DNA of 64,000 nt from Steroidobacteraceae bacterium (GTDB lineage Bacteria; Pseudomonadota; Gammaproteobacteria; Steroidobacterales; Steroidobacteraceae), in assembly GCA_027531255.1 (NCBI GenBank), contig JAPZRU010000002.1:310001-374000 (forward strand), given 5' to 3'. The position numbers and the translations under genes were made by a program. The notes below the pieces were generated by a model. The model worked only from the letters and a program-made list of their open reading frames with translations. It searched no databases and had not been told where the DNA came from. Each line of letters starts with the position of its first letter. Position 1 is the first letter of the stretch. This document shows, piece by piece, positions 57,903 to 64,000 of the stretch.

Positions 57903-59876
57903 ATGCCGTCACGTCCGCCCCGCTTCGCGCTCGCCGCCGCACTCGCCACCCTCGTCGCCTCCTCACCGGTGCCCGCCATGGCCCAGCAGACCCAGAAGCC
58001 GCCGCTGCACGGGCAGCGGTGGATCGCGATCACCGGCAAGCCGCTCGCGGCCACCGCCGGCGCGATGATGTTCCAGAAGGGCGGCAACGCCGTGGATGCC
58101 GCCACCGCGATGCTCGCGGCCACCAGCACGATGTGGGACGTGCTGTCGTGGGGCGGCGAGACGCAGGCGCTGATCTACGACCCGCGCACGAAGCAGGTCG
58201 TGGGCCTCAACGCGCTCGGGGTCGCTCCGAGCGGCGCGACCGCGGATTTCTTCCGCGCGAAAGGCATGAATTACCCGCCGCAGTACGGCCCGCTGGCGGC
58301 GACGACGCCGGGCACGCCGGGCGGGCTGATGCTGATGCTCGCCGAGTACGGGAAGCTCTCGCTCGCCGACGTGCTCGGTCCCGCGATCGAGATGGCGGAC
58401 GGCTATCCCATCGAGGCGCAGACCGCCGACCTGATCGAGCGGCACGAGGAGCGCCTGAAGCAGTGGAAGTACACCGCGCGCACGATGCTGCCGCACGCGG
58501 GGCAGGAGCGCGAGGCGCCGCGGGCCGGCGAGATCTTCCGGCAGCCCGATCTCGCCGCGACGCTGCGCAAGCTCGTGGCGGCCGAGCGCGCCGCACTCGC
58601 CGCCGGCAAGTCGCGGCGCGACGCGATCATGGCCGCGTACGACCGCTTCTACGCGGGCGACGTCGCGGACGAGCTCGTGCGCGGCCTGCGCGAGGACGGC
58701 GGCCTGATCACGAAGGAGGACCTCGCGAAGTGGCGTCCGCGCTTCGAGAAGCCGGTGTCCGTGAACTACAAGGGCATCGACGTCTACAAGCTCGACGTCT
58801 GGACGCAGGGCCCGGCGATGCTGCAGTCCCTGAACCTGCTCGAGGGCTTCGACCTGAGGGGCATGGGCTACAACAGCACGCGCTACGTCCACACGGTCTA
58901 CCAGGCGATGAACCTCGCGTTCGCCGATCGCGACTTCTACTACGGCGACCCGGACTTCCCGCCCGCGGAGCCGACGCGCGGCCTGCTGTCGAAGGAGTAC
59001 GCGCGCGAGCGGGCGAAGCTGATCCGCCCCGATCGCAACGACCCGGACGCCAGGCCGGGCGATCCGTATCCCTTCCAGGGCGGCCGGAACCCGTACCTCG
59101 ACTTCCTGAAGAACTGGCATACGACCGGCGTGACGAAGGCCGGCGCGGACGCGCCCGCCTCCGTCGCGCCCGCGCACGACCGGCGTACGGACGCGGCATC
59201 GCCGGCCGCCGGCAGCGCGCTCGCCGACGTGCGCACGTCCGGCGCCGGCTCTCCGTCGTTCCCTGGCGACGCGACGCCGCAGGAGAACTTCTACGCCGGC
59301 ACGACGACCATCCAGGCCGCGGACGCCGAAGGGTGGGTCGTGTCGGTGACGCCGAGCGGCGGCTGGATCCCGGCCGTGATCGCCGGCCGCACCGGCATCG
59401 GCCTCAGCCAGCGGATGCAGAGCTTCGTGACCGATCCCGCCGAGAACCCGTTCAACGTCGTCGAGCCCGGCAAGCGGCCGCGCGTGACGCTGACGCCGAC
59501 GCTCGCCCTGAAGGACGGCGCGCCGTTCCTGTCGTTCGCGGTGCAGGGCGGCGACGGCCAGGACCAGAACCTGCTGCAGTTCTTCCTGAACGTGGTCGAA
59601 TTCGGCATGACCGTGCAGCAGGCCGCCGAGGCGCCGAACTTCAACTCCTTCCAGATGCGCAACTCGTTCGGCGACCACGAGTCCGTGCCGGGGCGCATCC
59701 TGCTGAACGACGAGACGCCGCCGTTCGTGCGCGCCGAGCTGGCGCGGATGGGCTACTCGCTCACGTTCGACGACCGCACCTCGGGCCCGATCAACGCGAT
59801 CTTCTTCGACCGCGAGCACGGCACGCTGTGGGGCGGCTCTTCGAACCACGGCGAGGACCACGGCATCGCGTGGTGA
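57903..59876 (+). CDS. ggt: Gamma-glutamyltransferase family protein, exported
   Basis: 657 residues with a signal peptide ending near AMAQ (27). Ntn-hydrolase family: [35 protein letters not shown], and the autoprocessing site [19 protein letters not shown], where Thr467 is the likely nucleophile (the usual TTH is TTT). Before it lies a 45-residue low-complexity insert (414-458). Processing into two chains in the periplasm is expected. Substrate specificity is uncertain, as many members are not glutathione-active. Starts 32 bases after repeat copy C. Confidence 0.87.
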   Translation: MPSRPPRFALAAALATLVASSPVPAMAQQTQKPPLHGQRWIAITGKPLAATAGAMMFQKGGNAVDAATAMLAATSTMWDVLSWGGETQALIYDPRTKQVVGLNALGVAPSGATADFFRAKGMNYPPQYGPLAATTPGTPGGLMLMLAEYGKLSLADVLGPAIEMADGYPIEAQTADLIERHEERLKQWKYTARTMLPHAGQEREAPRAGEIFRQPDLAATLRKLVAAERAALAAGKSRRDAIMAAYDRFYAGDVADELVRGLREDGGLITKEDLAKWRPRFEKPVSVNYKGIDVYKLDVWTQGPAMLQSLNLLEGFDLRGMGYNSTRYVHTVYQAMNLAFADRDFYYGDPDFPPAEPTRGLLSKEYARERAKLIRPDRNDPDARPGDPYPFQGGRNPYLDFLKNWHTTGVTKAGADAPASVAPAHDRRTDAASPAAGSALADVRTSGAGSPSFPGDATPQENFYAGTTTIQAADAEGWVVSVTPSGGWIPAVIAGRTGIGLSQRMQSFVTDPAENPFNVVEPGKRPRVTLTPTLALKDGAPFLSFAVQGGDGQDQNLLQFFLNVVEFGMTVQQAAEAPNFNSFQMRNSFGDHESVPGRILLNDETPPFVRAELARMGYSLTFDDRTSGPINAIFFDREHGTLWGGSSNHGEDHGIAW

Positions 59877-59940
59877 AGCCGCGTTCCCGCGTAGGACTCG
59901 TCCTGCTGTCGCCCTTTGCGCGCATTCCCGGCGCGCGGGC

Positions 59941-60175
59941 TCAGCGCTCCGTGGGAGTCGCGGCGGAGCCCGCGAGGAGCCCGCCGTCCACGTGGAGTTC
60001 GGCGCCGGTCATGTAGGGCACTTCGTCGGAAGCGAGCAGCACCGCGACCGCGCGCTTCGTCGACGTCCGTGACCAGCACGCGCGCACCCTCGCGCACGAA
60101 GGCGAGCGCGATGCCCTCGCCGATTCCCCGCGCCGCGCCCGTGACCAGCGCGACCTTGCCCTGCAGTCGATCCAT
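59941..60175 (-). pseudogene. Short-chain dehydrogenase/reductase, internally deleted
   Basis: From ATG 60175 the frame reads [20 protein letters not shown], then [22 protein letters not shown], a perfect SDR start with the TGxxxGIG motif. It then joins, out of frame, [20 protein letters not shown] followed by [16 protein letters not shown] and a stop at 59941, the typical SDR end. The middle 170 or so residues, including the catalytic Ser-Tyr-Lys, are missing. A dead gene, with the same shape as the asmA remnant. Confidence 0.8.
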
Positions 60176-60289
60176 TGCCGGTCCCGCAGTCCATCACGAG
60201 ACGAATCCGTCGCCGCCGCTCCGCCGTCCGGGGTCGTACCGAGCGGCGGATTGTCACGGTCTTCGCATCGGCCGCGCTAGACTGCTCGA

Positions 60290-61192
60290 ATGACGCCGCA
60301 GCACGTCGAGCCGATCGTCGCCGTCCTCTGGGGCGCTCTCCTGGTCATCGCGGTGCTGTACGCCTGGCGCTGGGTCGCGCTCGAGCGCGCGCGCGGCACG
60401 CGCGATGCGAAACCCACGCCGGCCTTCCTCGGCATCGGCTTCGGCGCGAACTTCCTCGACACGCTCGGCATCGGCTCCTTCGCGACCACGACGGCCGCGT
60501 TCCGGCTCGGGCGGCTCGTGCCGGACGACCAGCTGCCCGGCACGCTGAACGCGGGCCACGGCCTGCCCACCGTCGCGCAGGCGCTGATCTTCGTCATCGC
60601 CGTGAAGATCGACACCACCACGCTGGTCGCGATGATCGCGGCGGCGGTGGCCGGCGCCTGGCTCGGCGCGAGGTTCGTCTCCGGACTGCCGAAACGCGCG
60701 ATCCAGGGCGGCATGGGTATCGCGCTGCTCGTCGCCGCCGGGCTCTTCCTGCTGCGCAACTACGACCTGCTGCCGGGCGGCGGGGACGCGCTCGGTCTCG
60801 AGGGCGGGATGCTGCTCGCGGGCGTCGCCGGCAACTTCGTGCTCGGCGCACTGATGACGCTCGGCATCGGTCTCTACGCGCCCTGCATGATCCTGGTCGC
60901 ACTGCTCGGCATGAACCCGATCGCGGCGTTCCCGATCATGATGGGCTCGTGCGCGTTCCTGATGCCCATCGGCAGCATTGCGTTCATCCGGAGCGGCCGC
61001 TATTCGACGAAGGCTGCGGTCGGCCTCGCGATCGGCGGCATCCCGGGCGTGCTGATCGCCGCCTTCATCGTCAAGTCGCTGCCGCTGACCGTGCTGAACT
61101 GGCTCGTGTTCGTCGTCGTGCTGTACACCGCGGCGACGCTGCTGTGGTCGATGCGGCGGCGCGAGCCGGCGCCGGCGACCTCGGCCGCGTGA
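60290..61192 (+). CDS. TSUP family (TauE/SafE) membrane transporter
   Basis: 300 residues, eight or so helices. [24 protein letters not shown] and [31 protein letters not shown] are the two family repeats. These inner-membrane proteins export organosulfonates, sulfite or carboxylates; the substrate is unknown. The stop overlaps the start of the epimerase gene as GTGA, so the transporter may carry a substrate or product of that enzyme. Confidence 0.88.
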   Translation: MTPQHVEPIVAVLWGALLVIAVLYAWRWVALERARGTRDAKPTPAFLGIGFGANFLDTLGIGSFATTTAAFRLGRLVPDDQLPGTLNAGHGLPTVAQALIFVIAVKIDTTTLVAMIAAAVAGAWLGARFVSGLPKRAIQGGMGIALLVAAGLFLLRNYDLLPGGGDALGLEGGMLLAGVAGNFVLGALMTLGIGLYAPCMILVALLGMNPIAAFPIMMGSCAFLMPIGSIAFIRSGRYSTKAAVGLAIGGIPGVLIAAFIVKSLPLTVLNWLVFVVVLYTAATLLWSMRRREPAPATSAA

Positions 61193-62157
61193 ACGCCGCC
61201 GAGTCCACCCTGGCGGGCGATCGCGTGCACCGCGTGCGCGTGATCGATTCGCACACCGGCGGCGAGCCGACGCGCGTCGTCGTCGAGGGAGCGCCGCCGC
61301 TGTCCGGCCCGCTGCCCGAGCGCCTGCGGCAGTTCCGCGAGCGGCACGACGCGTTCCGCGCGGCCGTCGTCAACGAGCCCCGCGGCTCGGACGTGCTGGT
61401 GGGCGCGCTGCTGCTCGAGCCGCACGATCGCACCTGCGCGGCGGCGACGATCTTCTTCAACAACGTCGGCTACCTCGGCATGTGCGGCCACGGCACGATC
61501 GGCCTCGTCGCCACGCTGGCTTGGCTCAGCCGAATCGGCCCGGGCGAGCATCGGATCGAGACGCCGGTCGGCGTCGTGACCACGCGCCTGCACCAGGACG
61601 GCGCGGTATCGGTCGAGAACGTGCCGGCGTACCGCCACGCGAAAGGCGTCGCGCTCGAGGTGCCGGGATACGGTCGCGTCGTCGGCGACGTCGCCTGGGG
61701 CGGCAACTGGTTCTTCCTCGTCGCGGATCACGAGGAGCGCCTGGAACTCGCGAACGTCGAACGACTGACCGCGTTCACGTGGGCGATCCGCGAGGCGCTG
61801 GCGCAGCAGCGCGTGACCGGCGCCGACGGCGCCGAGATCGACCACGTCGAACTGTTCGCGCCGGCACGGGATGCCGACAGCCGCAACTTCGTACTGTGCC
61901 CCGGCAAGGCCTACGACCGCTCGCCCTGCGGCACCGGCACGAGCGCGAAGCTCGCGTGCCTCGCCGCGGACGGCCGACTCGCGCCGGGCGCGACGTGGCG
62001 CCAGCAGGGCATCACCGGCAGCGTGTTCGAGGGGCGCTACCGCCGCGACGGCGAGCGCGTGATCCCGACGATCGCCGGACGCGCGTGGGTGAATGCCGAG
62101 GCGACGCTGCTGCTCGATCCCGAAGACCCGCTGTGCTGGGGGCTGCGGGCCGGCTGA
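61189..62157 (+). CDS. 4-hydroxyproline 2-epimerase / proline racemase family
   Basis: 322 residues from GTG 61189 overlapping the TauE stop. Both catalytic cysteines are present: Cys99 in [12 protein letters not shown] and Cys247 in [28 protein letters not shown] is the family start. Two cysteines argue for racemase/epimerase rather than dehydratase. Most likely inverts trans-4-hydroxyproline for catabolism. No downstream hydroxyproline oxidase or deaminase genes are in the window. Confidence 0.9.
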   Translation: MNAAESTLAGDRVHRVRVIDSHTGGEPTRVVVEGAPPLSGPLPERLRQFRERHDAFRAAVVNEPRGSDVLVGALLLEPHDRTCAAATIFFNNVGYLGMCGHGTIGLVATLAWLSRIGPGEHRIETPVGVVTTRLHQDGAVSVENVPAYRHAKGVALEVPGYGRVVGDVAWGGNWFFLVADHEERLELANVERLTAFTWAIREALAQQRVTGADGAEIDHVELFAPARDADSRNFVLCPGKAYDRSPCGTGTSAKLACLAADGRLAPGATWRQQGITGSVFEGRYRRDGERVIPTIAGRAWVNAEATLLLDPEDPLCWGLRAG

Positions 62158-62278
62158 GCGGCCGACGCGATCGTCGCAAGCTACTGTTTCTGCGGGTAAA
62201 AATCGCGCCTTATCCACCCGGGCGGGCGCCCTCGCGTAGGCTGCGGCAGCGACCGCAGCCAGAGAGGACGAGCCCGAG

Positions 62279-62737
62279 ATGCCCGCACGCAGACTGTCGT
62301 GGCGCGACAAGGTCGCCGCCGGCCGCGCCAGCAAGAAGGTGGTGCTCGACAAGCCGTTCGCCGGGATCCCGGCCGGCAGCACGCTGTTCATCGCGACGCC
62401 GCAGATCGTCGAGCAGTACGTCCGCGAGATCCCGTCCGGCGAGGCGCGCACGCTCGTGCGGCTGCGCAACGAGCTCGCGCGCCGTCATCGCTGCGATGCG
62501 ACCTGCCCCGTGTCCACCTCGATCTTCCTGAAGATGGTGGCCGAAGCCGCGTGGGAAGGTATCCAGGCCGGCGAACCGGTGACGCGGGTCGCGCCGTTCT
62601 GGCGCGTGATCGAGCCGGGCACGCCGCTGGCGAAGAAGCTGAGCGTCGATCCCGCGTGGCTCGAGCGGCAGCGCGCGGTCGAGGGGCTCGAGAGCGCCGC
62701 ACCGGCGCGAGCGACGCGCCGGCGCAGGAGCGGTTGA
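62279..62737 (+). CDS. Conserved hypothetical protein, 152 aa
   Basis: Soluble, basic protein with GAGAGGACGAG before ATG. Notable stretches are KPFAGIPAGSTLFIATPQIV, VREIPSGEARTLVRLRNELA, HRCDATCPVSTSIFLKMVAE and PFWRVIEPGTPLAKKLSV; the tail is Arg-rich. I remember similar small proteins in many bacteria, sometimes filed with alkyltransferase-like DNA-binding proteins, but I cannot confirm that. Two cysteines (in CDATC) could bind metal. Function unknown. Confidence 0.7.
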   Translation: MPARRLSWRDKVAAGRASKKVVLDKPFAGIPAGSTLFIATPQIVEQYVREIPSGEARTLVRLRNELARRHRCDATCPVSTSIFLKMVAEAAWEGIQAGEPVTRVAPFWRVIEPGTPLAKKLSVDPAWLERQRAVEGLESAAPARATRRRRSG

Positions 62738-62776
62738 AGCCGGACGAGCGCGGGCCGCGCGTCGACCCCGTCGCGT

Positions 62777-63601
62777 TCAGCCTGCCGACAGCGCCGCCCA
62801 CGTGGCGGCGTCGGCCGGGAACAGGTGTTCGACGCGCAGCGAAGCGACCGTCACGTCGAGCGGCGCGCCGAACGTCGTGAACGTGCTGAGGAAGCGCAGT
62901 TCGCCGACCGGCGAGGCGAGTCGCGCGGTCACGACCGGCGGCGCGGACGCGGCGGCCCCCGCGGGCGCCGCGACGTGGAACGGCTCGGCGTGCGGGGCGA
63001 GCTCGGCCAGGATCGCGCGCAGTTCCGGCACGTGCAGCGCCTCGCGGCTCGCGCGCCGCCACGTCTCGCCGCAGATCTCGTCGGCGTTCAGGTAGAGACC
63101 GCGTATCCCGCCCGGCGCGAAAGTCGCGCGCAGCAGGTTCAGCGAGCCGTCGACCGGCAGGGCGCCGAGCCCGAGCAGCCGCGCGAGCCGCTGCAGGCCC
63201 TGGTTCGACTGCACGAGGTTCCAGGTCGCGTCGAGCACCAGCGCGGGAGCCGGGTCGTGGGCCTTCAGCAGGTGCTCGAGCGCCGCGCGTACGGGCCGCA
63301 GTTCCGGCGCGTCGAGCGGCCGGTGGCCGTAGACCGGCGCGTAGCCGGCGGCGAGCAGCGCGTCGTTGCGCTCGACCAGCGTCGCGCCGAGCGCCTCCAG
63401 CAGCGCCAGCAGCATCTCGCGACTCGGCTGCGCGCGGCCGGTCTCGATGCAGCTCAGGTGACGCTGCGAGACGCCGGCACGGAACGCGAGCTCCAGCTGG
63501 CTGAGCCGGCGCGCGGTGCGCAGTTCCTTCAGGCGGGTGCCGCCGGCCTTCGAGAGCGCGTGCATGGGCGGATCGTGCCGGGCGGGTGGCGGCGCGTCCA
63601 T
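62777..63601 (-). CDS. XRE family regulator with MmyB-like ligand domain
   Basis: 274 residues from ATG 63601 (CCGAGG upstream); ATG 63565 is also possible. Helix-turn-helix: LKELRTARRLSQLELAFRAG followed by VSQRHLSCIETGRAQPSREM. The C-terminal 170 residues (LVLDATWNLVQSNQGLQRL, GGIRGLYLNADEI, SPVGELRFLSTFTTFGAP) form the MmyB/PAS-like ligand-binding domain. It is divergent from the partial membrane protein gene at 63676, a likely target. Confidence 0.9.
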   Translation of the reverse strand: MDAPPPARHDPPMHALSKAGGTRLKELRTARRLSQLELAFRAGVSQRHLSCIETGRAQPSREMLLALLEALGATLVERNDALLAAGYAPVYGHRPLDAPELRPVRAALEHLLKAHDPAPALVLDATWNLVQSNQGLQRLARLLGLGALPVDGSLNLLRATFAPGGIRGLYLNADEICGETWRRASREALHVPELRAILAELAPHAEPFHVAAPAGAAASAPPVVTARLASPVGELRFLSTFTTFGAPLDVTVASLRVEHLFPADAATWAALSAG

Positions 63602-63675
63602 GACCTCGGAGGTCGTTGCCGCCCGGCGCGGGTGGGCCGAGCATCGCCGCCCGACTGCACCCGGAAGCGAACGCG

Positions 63676-64000
63676 ATGGAGACGAAGACGGGACCCGGCA
63701 TGGCGAACGCGGCTCGCGGTCCGCGGGCGCTGGCCGCGGCAATCGTGGGGCTGGGGCTGTTCGGCGCCGCGCTCGTGGCGACGCCCGGGCCGATGCGCGA
63801 GTTCTTCTCGTGGATCGCGTACGGCTCGCCGGAGCGCGTCGCCGGCTTCGGGCCCGACGCGGTCGCCTACGTCGAACTGGTGCACGCGATCCTCGGCGCG
63901 ATGACCTTCGGGTGGGCCGTCACGCTGCTCGGCGTCGTCGGCTGGCTGTGGGCACGGCAGCCGCTCGTCGCGTGGTGGATCGTGGCGGGCTCGATCGGCG
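63676..64000 (+). CDS. Integral membrane protein, 5' part only
   Basis: 108 codons to the window edge. [20 protein letters not shown] precedes three helices: AAIVGLGLFGAALVATPG, then VELVHAILGAMTFGWAVTLL with GVVGWLWA, then VAWWIVAGSIG. The pattern resembles small four-helix membrane proteins of unknown function. Divergent from the XRE regulator, which probably controls it. Confidence 0.6.
   Translation, partial: METKTGPGMANAARGPRALAAAIVGLGLFGAALVATPGPMREFFSWIAYGSPERVAGFGPDAVAYVELVHAILGAMTFGWAVTLLGVVGWLWARQPLVAWWIVAGSIG

Overview
The window is a stretch of very GC-rich chromosome (roughly 70% by eye, not computed) from a heterotrophic proteobacterium. Gene density is about 95% and short intergenic gaps, GTGA/ATGA stop-start overlaps and GTG starts are common. 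Gene content (fused-type PntA with PntB, YebC, S46 peptidase, beta-oxidation genes, homogentisate pathway, ExoD, HemN, a near-consensus LexA box of the gamma/beta type, paired GGGG/CCCC palindromes) suggests a gammaproteobacterium near Xanthomonadales/Steroidobacterales or a betaproteobacterium. I cannot place it more closely. I found no tRNA, rRNA, CRISPR, insertion sequence or prophage.

Layout. 1-3656: a minus-strand run of a MATE exporter, a DUF885 lipoprotein hydrolase and a truncated secreted protein. 3877-10660: lipid and aromatic catabolism (FadI-like thiolase; FadJ-like trifunctional protein with a second thiolase) interrupted by an SbtA-like permease with a striking promoter palindrome. 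10853-13096: homogentisate dioxygenase and fumarylacetoacetase. 13097-13452: a gap with a LexA box and the remnant start of an SOS gene.

13453-23528 is the most unusual region: a creatininase-family amidohydrolase, GTP cyclohydrolase II, a stand-alone RibD reductase domain, a SAM methyltransferase, a glycosyltransferase, an active-site-altered pyruvoyl-tetrahydropterin-synthase homologue, a zinc-ligand-poor MDR dehydrogenase, a CDP-alcohol phosphatidyltransferase, a YceI lipid-binding protein, a membrane LTA-type sulfatase and an FkbM methyltransferase. I read it as a pathway that diverts GTP into a reduced pyrimidine or pterin-like headgroup that is glycosylated, methylated and perhaps placed on a lipid. 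The product is unknown to me.

23609-28962: dienelactone hydrolase, succinate-semialdehyde dehydrogenase, a Bcr/CflA exporter and small regulators. 29053-36740: an alpha-glucan/trehalose operon (treZ, glgB, treS-maltokinase) in which treY and glgX survive only as short remnants. 36888-45902: HemN, ExoD, S46 peptidase, a bile-acid-type symporter, a CoA transferase, a BON lipoprotein and a KGG-repeat stress protein. 46008-52942: nucleases, the PntAB transhydrogenase, cyclophilin and YebC. 53116-64000: a Crp/Fnr regulator, an MFS exporter with a C-terminal monooxygenase-like domain, a metallophosphoesterase, a nucleotidyltransferase, a gamma-glutamyltransferase, TauE/SafE, hydroxyproline epimerase, an XRE regulator and two internally deleted pseudogenes (asmA-like, SDR).

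Two window-wide themes stand out. First, up to five genes appear as short end fragments (asmA-like, SDR, treY, glgX, an SOS radical-SAM gene), which looks like repeated deletion or an assembly artefact. Second, a paired-palindrome repeat sits directly after three stop codons.
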